Assembly: GCA_023807065.1 (NCBI GenBank)
Contig: JAJJLU010003579.1
Span: 1-49,422 of the forward strand
Reading direction: 5' to 3'
From: Isotricha intestinalis
Lineage: Eukaryota > Ciliophora > Litostomatea > Vestibuliferida > Isotrichidae
Length of the DNA stretch: 49,422 nt
Shown here piece after piece: positions 21,917 to 32,463 of this stretch; within the stretch, counting starts at the first letter, position 1, and the number at the start of each line of letters is the position of its first letter. Position numbers and translations under genes: made by a program. The notes under the pieces were generated by a model that had not been told where the DNA came from, ran no database searches, and was given only the letters and a program-made list of their open reading frames with translations.

Positions 21917-22684
21917 TACATAAGTAATATAGTTTATGAATTGAGTATTAAATTTAAATTAAACTAATTTTTTTAAAAATATATATATTAAGAAAAAATA
22001 ATCCACAAAATTTGTCTGTAAAAACCTTTTCAAAAAAAAGAGATTTAAAAAATATTATGAATGAGATAGGATTCTTCAATATCAAATAAAAATTATTCTC
22101 CTTTAATTTCTCCTTCTAAAATTAACAAAATATTCAATTTTTATCGCAATTAATATTTCATAGAATTTTTCAATTGAAAATAATAAAGAAAAAAATATAA
22201 GTAAATTAATCCAAAGTCAAAAAAATTAATTAAAGAGGATTGATTGTAATATATAGACATTTAATGTAACAAAAAAATTTATTCCTCAAAAAATTATATA
22301 AGAAATATGCACCAGAATCAACGATTATTCTACAAAAAACTAAGATTAAGAGGGAAAAAGTTTAGGATATAAAGAAGGAAATTTAAATGAATCAAAGGAA
22401 TTTTAGATTTATATATTAATTCATTAATTATTTCTTATATCAATTGTGGTAGAGTTAAAACTTTTTTGAAAAAGTTTATTTTGATTATTACATTTGATTT
22501 GGAATTCAAACAATTATTATAAACAAAAAAAAGATAAATTTTATAAAAAAAAATTTAATGAAATAAAAAATAAAAATAATTATTTTAGTAGTTATTAATT
22601 AACATTAAAAATTATTTGATTTATTTAATATATTTTAATTATTTTACTATATTATTTTCTAATCCTTATCATTTAAAAAAATTT
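21917..22684. other. Intergenic with possible gene relic
   Basis: Spacer between convergent genes. The plus strand from about 22068 to 22470 is purine-richer than usual and reads in one frame as protein-like peptide broken by nine TAA/TAG codons, with no TGA before the end. At this base composition that stop count is close to chance, so a decayed gene is possible but unproven. Nothing else is seen. Confidence 0.35.
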
Positions 22685-23824
22685 TTATTTTTCCTTTTCA
22701 ATTTCTTTACAAATTTCCAAAACAACATCTAAATCTTTATCTTTAAAATTATTTAACTTTATTAGAGAATAATCGTTATTAATGATACAATTATTATCTT
22801 TTATATTTCTAAATTTAAATAAAGTTAAAAATTTTATAATCTGTTGTTCACTAAATTTCCCTATATAGAATGAAATTCTTTTCATTTTTTTATCTCTTAA
22901 ACATATTTCTTCATTAACTAAATCATCTTTATTGAAATTATCTTTTTTTTTTTCATATTTATTATTCTCTTTTTCTTTTTGATTTATTTTATTATTTTTT
23001 CTTAAAATTTCATTTTCTTCTTCTTTTCTTTCTCTTTTCTTATTAAGTAATTCTTCTTTATTATTATTATTTGTTTTTCTAAATTCTTTTTTTGGAGATA
23101 ATAAAATTCTTTTTTTATTTTTTTGATTATTTATTTCAATATTAAAACTTTGTTTAAAATATTTTTGAGAAAATAGTTTTATTTTTTCAGCATTTTTAAA
23201 AATAATTGAATTTTTTTGATTAAAATTTTGAGCATTTGTAACAATCAAAGAATAATCTTGAAGAAAACATCCCATATTTTTATAATAATCATTATTTAAA
23301 TTTATTCCTATTGTTTTTAAATCCATTGGTTTTTTAATTACTTTTTTATATAAATCAAGTATTTCTTTCTCTTTTATCATTTGTAAAACTGGTTTAAGAA
23401 AATTTTTTGAATATTTTCTTTTCTTGATTAATTTTAATAAAGTATAACATTTTTTTTTATTCAAGGGATTCATTTGTAATTCATTAATTTCTTGAAAATC
23501 CTTAAAAATGTATTCAATATCAAAAGGAAAAAATTGTTTTAAAAGACTATCATTATCTTCTGTAATATTTATATTCTTATTATTATTATCTTTATCATTT
23601 GATTTTTCAATATTTGGTTTATTCTTTTCTTTTTCTTCTTTCTCTAAATTATTTGTTTCTTCTTCAGTTGTTGATGATTTTTCACTTTTATTAATTTTTA
23701 CTTTGTTTCCTTTTGAATTCTTATTATCATTAATTTTTTCAAATAGTTTTATTTTTTTGAAATCTGAAAATTTTTTGATAGTTTCATCGTTCTTAAAATA
23801 AAAAATATCTTTTTTATTTGTCAT
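22685..23824 (-). CDS. BET-type protein: one bromodomain plus NET domain
   Basis: A 379-residue protein. An acidic/basic N-terminus (about 1-105) precedes a bromodomain at about 115-220. It shows KPMDLKTIGINLNNDYY in the ZA region and IVTNAQNFNQKNS, where the Asn after Phe is the acetyl-lysine-binding residue. A Lys/Glu-rich linker follows. The last 70 residues resemble an ET/NET domain, with KKMKRISFYIGKFSEQQIIK, then DYSLIKLNNFKDKDLDVVLEIC. One bromodomain plus NET is the layout of plant GTE and many protist BET proteins, which read acetylated histones and recruit chromatin or transcription factors. The NET match is weaker than the bromodomain match. No intron is needed. Confidence 0.85.
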   Translation of the reverse strand: MTNKKDIFYFKNDETIKKFSDFKKIKLFEKINDNKNSKGNKVKINKSEKSSTTEEETNNLEKEEKEKNKPNIEKSNDKDNNNKNINITEDNDSLLKQFFPFDIEYIFKDFQEINELQMNPLNKKKCYTLLKLIKKRKYSKNFLKPVLQMIKEKEILDLYKKVIKKPMDLKTIGINLNNDYYKNMGCFLQDYSLIVTNAQNFNQKNSIIFKNAEKIKLFSQKYFKQSFNIEINNQKNKKRILLSPKKEFRKTNNNNKEELLNKKRERKEEENEILRKNNKINQKEKENNKYEKKKDNFNKDDLVNEEICLRDKKMKRISFYIGKFSEQQIIKFLTLFKFRNIKDNNCIINNDYSLIKLNNFKDKDLDVVLEICKEIEKEK

Positions 23825-24233
23825 GTTTTTTATTTTAAATAAATAAATTTAAGATACTTAAATGTAAAAAGTAAAATTTTAAAAAACTATAAGACATAGA
23901 AAAATTTTAGAAATTCATTTTAAATTAAATAATTAAAAATATAAAAAAAATTACTTTTATTTTCCTTTTTTTTTATAGTTTCTTTTATAATTTATTATCC
24001 TTATATTTAAAAAAGATAATTTTATTATCAATTGTTCAATCTTAATCTAATTCACAATTGAATTGTCTTACTAAAATTTTTCTACAATAGGTTCCGCAAT
24101 ATTGTTTTAATTTTTTAAAAATTTAAAAAAATTTAATTAAAGTTAACCTTATATAATTGGAATTTTATTAATATTTTTAATTTATATAATATATACAATT
24201 TTATCTAGCATTTAATTCTGTACTATTACTATT
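23825..24233. other. Intergenic, no gene seen
   Basis: Spacer between two minus-strand genes. A short self-complementary CAATTG-rich patch occurs near 24030-24060, which is unremarkable at this composition. No RNA gene or exon is recognised. Confidence 0.55.
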
Positions 24234-26397
24234 TTAATTTACATCCAATTTTGAATTTTTATTTTTTTGATTTTTTAAAATTGGAGAAAAGCATATATTA
24301 TTTTTAATCAATGAATTATTTTTTTTTTCTACTTTAATATTATTATTAACAGTATTTTTAAAAGAATCTTTATTATTGAAAGAAAGACAATTCTTTTTAT
24401 TTAATTTTTGTTTTTCTTTAGATATATTTTTCTCATTTTCTGAATTATCTCCTTGGAAATTTTTATAAAATTTATCTTTACTATTACTTTTATTAATAAT
24501 ATTAGAATTATTAATCCAAGTCATAATTTTACTTTTAAAAACTGGTTCATTTTCATTTCCAAATCTTTGACTATTTGCTAATTCTTTTTCAACATTTTGA
24601 TTTTCTTTTTTTTGAATATATAAACTAATAGTACCATTTTTTTTATTATTTATTCTATTACTCATTGAATGTTGATTTACTTTTATATTAAAATTATCAA
24701 ACATTTGAAAAGATTCATTGTCAAATAATTCTTGAATATCTGATTTATTAACTGGTTTCTTTAAATTTGTATGACTTTTTTCTGATATTGGAATTTTCTG
24801 AATTTTTTTTGAAATATTTTTTTCTTCTAAATGTGAAAATATTTTTTTTTCAATATTTATTAAACGTTTACTTTTCTTTAAATCAATTGTTTCACTTTTA
24901 TTAATTTGTATTTTATTTTTATTTTCCATTATTTGAATATTTGATATATCACTACTAATACTTTTATATTGTTTTTTGTGTTTTTTATTTTCTTTTACTT
25001 TTTTTGCAATATTTGAATTAAAAGAAATTATTTGAACACTATTTGATTTATTTAAAGAAATTGGGGAAAAGGATTTTTCATTATTATTAAGTCTAATATT
25101 ATCAAAAACTTTATTTCGTGTTGTTTTATTTTGTTCTTTTTCTTTAATTTTATTTAAATTTAAATTACTCATTGAATGTGTATTTCTGCAAGTTTTTTCT
25201 TCTAAATAATTTTTTCTAATTTTTATTTTATTATTCTCATTTAAATTATCTGAATTTTTATTAATACTTTTTCTTTTAAAATTAATTTTACAATAATTTT
25301 CAATATCATATCTACAATAAAAATACCCTTGAAAAACTTTAGTAAATAATTTATTCTCAACATACTCTCTATATCTTTCTATAGTTTCTTCTCCAATTTT
25401 ATCATAACTCTCACAATAACTTTTATCAAAATTTTCTTCTCCTTTAGGAATAAAAGGAGATTTCATTTTTTTATTTAAAATATCATCCCATTTAACATTT
25501 TTCATCCATTTATGTTCTTTCAATTCTCTAATTCCATTAAACCCAATTCTTTCTTTGGGTTTCCTCATTAATAATCCATTAATAAATTCAATACTATTTA
25601 AACTCCAATTCCAATTATAATACTTTTTATCATTTTTATTAATATCATTAAAAGTAATTTTGGCTTGTTTATGTAAAATCACTTCTTTAATTTCTTGTCT
25701 ACTTCTTCCTAAATAAGGTCTTCTTCCAAGACAAAGTTCATATGCAATAACACCTAAAGCAAAAAAATCAGAAGTAAAAGTATGATTTTGAATAAATAAT
25801 ACTTCAGGAGCCATATAACCTGGAGTTCCACTTGTTTCACTTGAATTATCTTTTTCATTTATTTTTGCTACTCCAAAATCTGTTATTCTAATATATCCTT
25901 TTGAATCACATACTAAGTTTTCAGGCTTTATATCTCTATGTATTATATTTTTATTATGAATGTATTCTAAACCTATTATTATGTTACTTAAAAAAAATTT
26001 TGTTTGTGATTCTGAAAAAAATTTATTTTTTGCTATATGATAACGTAAGTCTCCACCGTTTAAGTAATCTAAAACTAAATATAAATTTGAAAAGTCTTGA
26101 AAAGAAAAATACATATTTACTATAAATGGATTATTTAATTTGGCTAATAATTTTCTTTCATTTATTATACTTTCTTCACTTCTTCTGTCTATTATTTTTA
26201 CTTTTGACATTTCCTTTAATGCATATATTTCTTTTGTTCTTTTTAATTTCACTTTCCATACTTTACCAAAACCACCTTTACCTATTACATATAGGAAATC
26301 AAAGTAATTTCTATTCACTTTTTTTAGGTTATATATTAAGGTTTTTACTTTTTATTTTATTTGATTTTAAATCTGATATTGTTATGTTTTGTCCCAT
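24234..26397 (-). CDS. STK32 (YANK)-like AGC kinase with myristoylation signal, two exons
   Basis: Exon 1 (26349-26397) and exon 2 (24234-26317) join across a 31-nt intron to give 710 residues starting MGQNITISDLKSNKIKK, then NRNYFDFLYVIGKGGFGKVW. The join creates an ATG codon where the unspliced frame offers only GTG. Gly2 and Thr6 fit the N-myristoylation pattern, and human STK32 proteins also start MG with a similar pattern. The kinase domain (about 20-280) has an intact set: GKGGFGKV loop, ALKEM Lys, HRDIKPEN, DFG, and APE in GTPGYMAPEV. GGDLRYH is a good STK32 match. The long C-terminal tail (about 330-710) is Lys/Asn/Ser-rich and probably disordered. A membrane-anchored Ser/Thr kinase is inferred. 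Confidence 0.9.
26318..26348 (-). other. Intron, 31 nt, in the STK32-like kinase gene
   Basis: The minus strand begins GTAAAAACC and ends AAAAAAAG. It is phase 1: A from exon 1 plus TG from exon 2 gives Met17. It contains in-frame TAA and is not a multiple of three. Confidence 0.88.
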
Positions 26398-28012
26398 ATA
26401 AATTTTAAAATATATTTTTTATTTATTGTTATATTTTTTATTTTAAATTCATTTTTATTTAATAAAAAAAATTTTAACATAATTAATATATAATTTTTTA
26501 ATATAATTAACTTAAGAATATATTAATTAATAATTTTATAATATTCAGCTATATTATAATTCTTAAAAAAGAAGAATCAAGATTAGGTAAAAATCTTCTT
26601 GATTAAAAGTAAAACTAATATTGTAATCCAAATACTTTGAGTTTTTCTTTTTCTAATATTATTAATTTTATCTAAATAATTTCTAAATTATCTTCATAAT
26701 CTTAAGGAAGAAATTGAATAATTAAAATTTATCATTTAAATATTGAACATTATCAGATATATCTCTTTTTTTATTTCTAATTGAATTTTGGGGCTTTTTG
26801 TCTAAAAAAATATTAAAAAAAAGAAATTATTTTTTTTCTTAAATAATCTATTTCACTTAATAAATTCCAACATTGAAATAAAAATTGCTATAAAGATGAA
26901 TGACATATTTTTTGGTTTTTGAATTAATTTATTATATAAAACCATTAATTTATTTAAAAAAGTTTCAGATAAAAGTTTTTTTCATTAAAAATGTCTGTCT
27001 TAAAAAGCCAAAAATATATTTTATGAATAAAATTGAAAAATCTTCTATTGTATTTTGAAATAAAACAAAGTAAAAAAGTTCTATAATTAAAACAATATTT
27101 TTAAACTGTTATTTCTAAGAGACCAAAAATGCCAAATTTTGAAAATTATATATAATATATTTTCAATAGAATTATAAATAATAGTATAATATTATATATT
27201 TTTAAGTAAATTATATTCATCAATAACCTGTTCTTTTTTCGATATTTTCTTCTTAGAATTTTTCTTACCTTCAATTTTTTATTCTCTTATATGACTTTTT
27301 TGAGAATTATTTCTCTATCATTAAATAAAAAATTTACTTTTTTTTTTTAAATTCATAATAAAGATTATGAATTTTAAATAAAAAATTATTTTGTTTGCCG
27401 AAATAGATTGTATTTTGTCAATAGAAATAATTTCGCTCAATCAAAACATAAATATTGATTTAAGTTTCGGAGAATAAGAAATTAACATTACAATATTTTT
27501 TATTTCTTTCAGGAAATTCATTAATACTTTTTCAAGATATACAGATAATTCTCATACCATAATCAATAACAATAATTGTAATATTTTTTAACTGTAAATA
27601 TTGTTCTGTACTATTAAATTAAATTATTTTGTTCGAAAATGTAATATTTCAGTTAACATAAAATTGATTTTAAGTTAATAATACATATTTGCTTTTTTTT
27701 ATAGAAATAAATTATTAATTTATATACTAGTGGATAATTTTATTGAATGGTTAAATACTCTATTTTTAACATTTAAAATACCTTTGCTTAAAAGAATTCA
27801 TTGAATTTGTAAATCAATAATTACATCACTTCTTTGATAAAATTTATAAATTTATAAATAAAACAAAATTAAAATTTTTTTTTATATAAATTTTAAAATA
27901 TTTTCTTTTTTTTAATTCAAAAAAAAAATACAAAAACCTTATATATAATCAAAAACAATAATTATATAAAAAGAACATAAAATAAAAAAATAATTAAAAA
28001 CAATAAAAAAAA
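26398..28012. other. Longest gene-poor stretch, possible decayed coding sequence
   Basis: No intact gene is found in about 1.6 kb. Several minus-strand stretches read as protein-like peptides broken by in-frame stops, mostly TAA/TAG. One at about 26905-27230 includes FKIWHFWSLRN and a later LLSETFLNKLMVLYNKL. Another at about 27460-27640 includes ITIIVIDYGMRI. Mean stop density is near that expected by chance, so a relic gene is only a possibility. A gene broken by many tiny introns was considered, but I could not build one with GT-AG ends. Confidence 0.35.
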
Positions 28013-28654
28013 ATGAACTCTGAGAATAAAAAGCCATATTTAATAGGAATATGTGGTGGAAGTGCAAGTGGGAAAACATCATTTTCAAATGTATTATATA
28101 AATTTTTAGGACCCCAGAAATGTTTATTATTTTCAATGGACAATTATTTCTTTGGTCCAAATGATGAAGAAAGAAAGCAATTATCAAACTATAATTTTGA
28201 CAGACCAGAAGCATTAGATATAGATTTAGCATATAATCATTTAAAAACATTATTAAATAATCAACCTATACAAATGCCAATATATGATTTTACAGTAAGT
28301 AGAAGAATGAAAGAAACAAATACAGTTTATCCTAATAAAGTTATTATATTTGAAGGTATTTTTGCTTTACATGATAAGAGAATAAGAGATTTAATGGATT
28401 TAAAATTATTTGTTGATTTAGATGGTGATTTAAGATTAGCAAGAAGAGTTCATAGAGATATTAAAGATAGAGCTAGATCACTTGATACTGTTATTGATAG
28501 ATATCATAAATTTGTTAAACCTGCTTTTGAAAAATATATTGGTCCTACTAGGAAACACGCTGATATTATTATTCCTAGAGGAGCTGCTAATTCACTTGCT
28601 TTAGATTTAATCACTTCCATGTTGATGAAAGTTCTTGGTGAAAATGAAAGTTAA
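28013..28654 (+). CDS. Uridine-cytidine kinase
   Basis: A 213-residue protein that phosphorylates uridine or cytidine to the monophosphate in pyrimidine salvage, presumably cytosolic. The Walker A motif GGSASGKT spans residues 15-22, with Lys21 and Thr22 contacting the ATP phosphates. Other family motifs are SMDNYFFGP (catalytic Asp), NFDRPEALD (nucleoside site), PIYDFTVSRRM, and FEGIFALHDKRIRDLMDLKLFVDLD (Walker B region). The lid arginines sit in RLARRVHRDIKDRARS. A C-terminal HADIIIPRG motif completes the fold. Length is slightly shorter than human UCK2 (261) because tails are short. All catalytic motifs look intact. It is the clearest housekeeping enzyme in the window. Confidence 0.96.
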   Translation: MNSENKKPYLIGICGGSASGKTSFSNVLYKFLGPQKCLLFSMDNYFFGPNDEERKQLSNYNFDRPEALDIDLAYNHLKTLLNNQPIQMPIYDFTVSRRMKETNTVYPNKVIIFEGIFALHDKRIRDLMDLKLFVDLDGDLRLARRVHRDIKDRARSLDTVIDRYHKFVKPAFEKYIGPTRKHADIIIPRGAANSLALDLITSMLMKVLGENES

Positions 28655-28929
28655 ATTATTTATTATAATATAATATGTTTTTTTGGGATTTTTTTTGAGT
28701 TTTTTTGAGTTTTATATTATATTTTGTTTTTTTCTTTCTATACAAGAAAATAATTTTTTATTTGATGAATTTATATTAAATTCAAATAAAAAATATCAAT
28801 ATAAAAAAAATAAAAAAAAATAAATAAAAATAATTTTTTTCCACACTCTTAAATATTTAAACCAAAATTTTATTTTTAACATCACATGCAAAAAACTCCA
28901 AAATAAAATGAAAAAAAAAAAAATCATAT

Positions 28930-29583
28930 TTACTTTTTATTCCAATCACAAATAATTTTAAGAGTATTAGTTTTAGTATCCAACTCATAATTTTGTTGAC
29001 CAACATTATTAACTAAAACTAAATCTCCATTAAGATTTCCATTTTCCAATCTAGATTTAATATCATTAAATTTAAAAGCTCTATTATTTCCATCTTCCCA
29101 AGTTTTAACTTTTCCACTTTCAATGAAAATAAATTTAAATTCAAAATCAATATTATTTTGATAATTAATATCTTTAATCCAAACATTACCATCAGTCCAT
29201 CTTAATTTTTGTGCTTTATTTTGATCCCAATTTCCAATATCATTTAAAGAACCAATAACACCTAATTCTTGTCCCATTATAGTTTGGTATTTCATTTGAA
29301 AAACTATTCTATCTATTCTTATATCTATTTTTCTCCTATTTTGATTATTTGATTGTATATTTTGATTATTTGAATCTTGCTGATTTTTTATTCCTGTTTG
29401 CTTATTTTGAGATATTCCTGATTCTATTTCTAATGCTTCTTTGTATAGTTTTTCAAAATATTTTCCTTGGTAATTATATATTTTCGCTGTTTTTATTATG
29501 TTTACTGGAAGCTTATATAAGTCTGCTGAGGTTTCTAAAATTATCTTTTTTTCAGCCTTTTTTTCTTTGGATTTATCTGCCAT
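28930..29583 (-). CDS. CBM20 starch-binding domain protein, intracellular
   Basis: A 217-residue protein. The N-terminal half (about 1-85) is charged, then Asn/Gln-rich, with no signal peptide (MADKSKEKKAEKK). The C-terminal half (about 88-190) is a CBM20 starch/glycogen-binding domain: IVFQMKYQTIMGQELGVIGS, then LNDIGNWDQNKAQKLRWTDG, then FEFKFIF and VKTWEDGNNRAFKF. The Trp residues of GNWD, LRWTDG and TWEDGNNR are the usual sugar-binding surface. No catalytic domain is attached. By analogy with laforin or starch-granule proteins, it probably tethers a partner to storage polysaccharide. The partner is unknown. It is convergent with the uridine kinase gene. Confidence 0.9.
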   Translation of the reverse strand: MADKSKEKKAEKKIILETSADLYKLPVNIIKTAKIYNYQGKYFEKLYKEALEIESGISQNKQTGIKNQQDSNNQNIQSNNQNRRKIDIRIDRIVFQMKYQTIMGQELGVIGSLNDIGNWDQNKAQKLRWTDGNVWIKDINYQNNIDFEFKFIFIESGKVKTWEDGNNRAFKFNDIKSRLENGNLNGDLVLVNNVGQQNYELDTKTNTLKIICDWNKK

Positions 29584-29878
29584 TTTTTTAATATGAAATT
29601 TTTTTTTTTATTTTTTCTTAGGTTGATTAATTTTATTTCTTTTTTTTTGGAAGGATTAATATTTAATTAAATTCATATTAAATTCTTTTTATTATTTTTA
29701 AATGTTTTTTTTATATTTTTAATTTTTATTAAATATTGTAATTTGGTTTTTTTTCAAAATTAAAATTTAAGGAATTAATATCCTAAGAAAATTTTTCTTT
29801 TAATGAATTATTTATAATATTAAATTCCTTTTTATTCTTATTTTTATTTCTTTACATAAAAAGAAACAAAAAATATAT

Positions 29879-30977
29879 TTATTCTTTTAAAGTTTTATCA
29901 AAATTTTCTTCATTTAAATTTGACAAATTATTATTGACATTATTTTCATGCTCATTGTTATAATTATCATTATTTTCCTTAATTACATTTTCATTTTCTT
30001 TATCATTATTAAATGTCTGAGATTCATTTTTTGATAAATGACATCTATTACAAATAACTCTAAAAGCAAAATTTAAATTTTTACAACTTGAACATATCCA
30101 ATCTCCTTCTCTTTCTGTAAAAGGTCTTCCTCTCTTTTTTTGTTTTACTTTATTATTGTATATTAAAATATTATTATTTTCATCAATTGGAAGATTCATA
30201 AATTGATTTAAATAATTTGTATTATTTAATTGATTTTGATATATATTATTAGGCACTATAATGTTATATAATATTTAATTTACTTTCATAATTAAACTTT
30301 TTATAGTTGTTAAAAGGAAAATTATATTTACTAAAATTTTGATTATTATTATTAGTATTATCATTGTTATTAGTATTATTATTATTTGTATCATTATTAT
30401 TATTCGTATTATTATAATTTTTATAAATTTCATTTTTATTAAAATTTAATTCATTAATATTACCAAAAGAACGCGGTCTAAATTTATTTACATAATTGTT
30501 AAAATAATCATTATTAAAATAAGTTTCTTTTTCAATATAATTATTGCTTTTAGTAAAATCAACTAAACTTGAATTAATTTCACTTAAATATTTATCAGAT
30601 CCATCATAATAATTACATATAGGAGAAGACAATTTTCTATCAAAAATATTTGGATAAGGATATTTAGAATAAGAAATTGGAGTTAAATTTTCATTATTAA
30701 TATTATCATTAATATTATCATTTTGACTTGAAGTTGAAGTAGAAGATTTTGCTTTTTCAATTTTTTCTTCTTCTTGTTTTATTTTTGAAGAATATTTTGA
30801 ATCAAAAGCTAAATTTTCTTCATCTTCATATTTTCTAATTTTTTTTTGATTTTCTATTTCATTATTATCTACAAATAATTTTCTTGATTTTAGTTTTTTT
30901 GGTTTTTGGATTTGACCATTTTCTTTTGTTAATTTAAATGTAATTTTCTGCTCTGTTTCTTGAAATGTTTCCTTCAT
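29879..30977 (-). CDS. RanBP2-type zinc-finger protein, two exons
   Basis: Exon 1 (30284-30977) starts MKETFQETEQKITFKL. Exon 2 (29879-30255) starts in mid-codon; removing a 28-nt intron joins KFNYE to MPNNIYQNQ and gives 356 residues. Without splicing, exon 2 has only a GTG. The N-terminal part is Lys/Glu-rich, then Ser- and Asn-rich low complexity including runs of Asn. The single RanBP2-type finger near residue 265-300 reads GDWICSSCKNLNFAFRVICNRC with the C-x2-C-x10-C-x2-C spacing, next to a KKRGRP basic AT-hook-like motif. RanBP2 fingers commonly bind single-stranded RNA or ubiquitin. The W..C...N...R..CN.C pattern here fits the RNA-binding subclass, so an RNA-associated role is inferred. 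Confidence 0.85.
30256..30283 (-). other. Intron, 28 nt, in the zinc-finger gene
   Basis: The minus strand begins GTAAATTAAA and ends ACATTATAG. It is phase 1: A from exon 1 plus TG from exon 2 gives Met232. It contains an in-frame TAA that would otherwise end the first exon. Confidence 0.85.
30320..30420. repeat. AT-rich microsatellite encoding Asn runs
   Basis: Interrupted (ATT/GTT)n tract within the zinc-finger gene. On the coding strand it encodes repeated Asn with Thr interruptions (NNNND/TNNNN pattern). It is probably length-variable. Confidence 0.7.
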
Positions 30978-31373
30978 TAAAAAATTATAATATATATATT
31001 ATTTTCTTTATTTTCAAAGATTGATATTTAAATTATTCGAATAAACACATGATTTGAGATATTAAAATTAGATGTGATTAAAGAGATTTTTTTAATTTTG
31101 ATATTTTTTTAAAGGAAATAAATTTCAAATAAGAAATATAAAATATATTCATTAAAATTATAAAAATTTATATCATAATTTAATTTTTTTAATTTGACAT
31201 CATAACAAAAAAAAAAAAACTTAAAAAATATAAAAAAAAAAAACCAATAATAAATTTATAAAAACTCTTGAATAAACATTTCTTTTTAAATAATCAATAA
31301 ATAAAAAACTATAAAAAAACATTGAAAATTAAAAATATTTAATTTTAAAAAAAAGAAGAATAAAAATAAAAAA
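30978..31373. other. Intergenic between divergent genes, no gene seen
   Basis: AT-rich 5' flanks of the zinc-finger gene (minus) and the DOMON-like gene (plus). Long A runs at about 31208-31243. No exon or RNA gene is recognised. Confidence 0.55.
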
Positions 31374-32183
31374 ATGAAAACTAATTTCCAAATATTTCTC
31401 TTAATTCTAATAATTAAACATATAATAGCAAAACTAATAAAGCCAACATATAATTTTGGAAAGAAACAAAACTATCATATAGATTTATTATATAATCACT
31501 TATTAGGAAATAATTTATATTTCTTTGTAACAAATTCAAATGAAGAACAAAGTCAATTTTCAATAACATTATATCCTTCACTTTCCCTAATAATTAAATT
31601 TAAAATGTATACTTCAGATTCTGAATTAATAAATGCACTTGAAAATGGAAAATACATTTATTTTGGATTAGATTTAAATATAACTAATACAGATATAACT
31701 TTACCAAAATATAATACTGATGTTATTATTTGTGTTTTTGATAAAAAAGATGCTTCATGTTATGATTATGTTTTCGATAAAGATAATGAAAAATATTTAT
31801 ATAATAATGATGCTGCAGTTTGCAAAAATAATTTAATTCCTTTAGGTTTTGATAATATTCAATTAAATATTTTAACTAAAAATGTTATGGATTTTAAAAA
31901 TTTTTATTCTGTTAATTTTGTTAAAAATTATCCTGATTTATTTGATAATATAACTATGTTTAATTGGATCAATTATGTTGGAAATGATATGGAACAAAAT
32001 GTTTCTGGATTTTATGGTATTACTGATTCAATTGATAATATTAAAGAATTAAAACCAAGTTCTACTTTATTCTATAAAACCATTGCTTATGAAGATGGTT
32101 CTGGAATTTCAGAAGAAACATCTTTTTATTTATCTTTTAATAAGATTATAATTTTATTTTTATTTATTTTTTATATTTTATAA
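31374..32183 (+). CDS. Secreted or GPI-anchored DOMON-like protein
   Basis: A 269-residue protein with a signal peptide (MKTNFQIFLLILIIKHIIA) and a hydrophobic C-terminus (KIIILFLFIFYIL) lacking a cytoplasmic tail, the pattern of a GPI-anchor signal. Small residues at EDGSGIS upstream could hold the attachment site. The middle (about 45-225) resembles a DOMON domain, a beta-sandwich that binds haem or sugar: YIYFGLDLNITNTDITL, then DVIICVFDKKDASCYDY, then FYSVNFVKNYPDL and INYVGN at the end. The domain call is from the order of these blocks and is moderate. No axial haem ligands can be assigned with confidence. It is convergent with the Mei2-like gene. Confidence 0.7.
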   Translation: MKTNFQIFLLILIIKHIIAKLIKPTYNFGKKQNYHIDLLYNHLLGNNLYFFVTNSNEEQSQFSITLYPSLSLIIKFKMYTSDSELINALENGKYIYFGLDLNITNTDITLPKYNTDVIICVFDKKDASCYDYVFDKDNEKYLYNNDAAVCKNNLIPLGFDNIQLNILTKNVMDFKNFYSVNFVKNYPDLFDNITMFNWINYVGNDMEQNVSGFYGITDSIDNIKELKPSSTLFYKTIAYEDGSGISEETSFYLSFNKIIILFLFIFYIL

Positions 32184-32463
32184 TTTGAAAAAAATATCAA
32201 TATGAATGATAATTAAAAAATAAATTATATAATCAATTAATTTATATTGGTATTAAAAATAAAATTAAAATTATCATATTTATTATCTATCATATCAAAT
32301 CTTCAAAAATTTATTATTACAAATGATTTTTTATAAATAATATTCCTAAATAATAGTATATTTAATTGATTTAATTTTTTTGAATTCAAAAAATAGTATA
32401 TTTATACATTTTTAAAAAATTAAAAAATTATTTCATCATATTTACATTATATAAATAATTCAT

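Noticed and set aside
22068..22470. Reassigned code with TAA/TAG as Gln
   Set aside because: Nineteen complete genes end at TAA with sensible C-termini and conserved lengths. The read-through frame is not distinguishable from chance.
26316..26318. GTG as start codon of the STK32-like kinase
   Set aside because: A spliced upstream exon supplies an ATG, a family-like N-terminus and a myristoylation motif, which is far better than a GTG start in a nuclear gene.
27939..28250. Minus-strand 103-codon frame overlapping the uridine kinase gene
   Set aside because: It lies antisense to a well-conserved enzyme and has shadow-like composition.
30254..30256. GTG start of a separate 125-residue zinc-finger protein
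   Set aside because: The upstream frame joins it through a 28-nt GT-AG intron, so it is the second exon of one gene.
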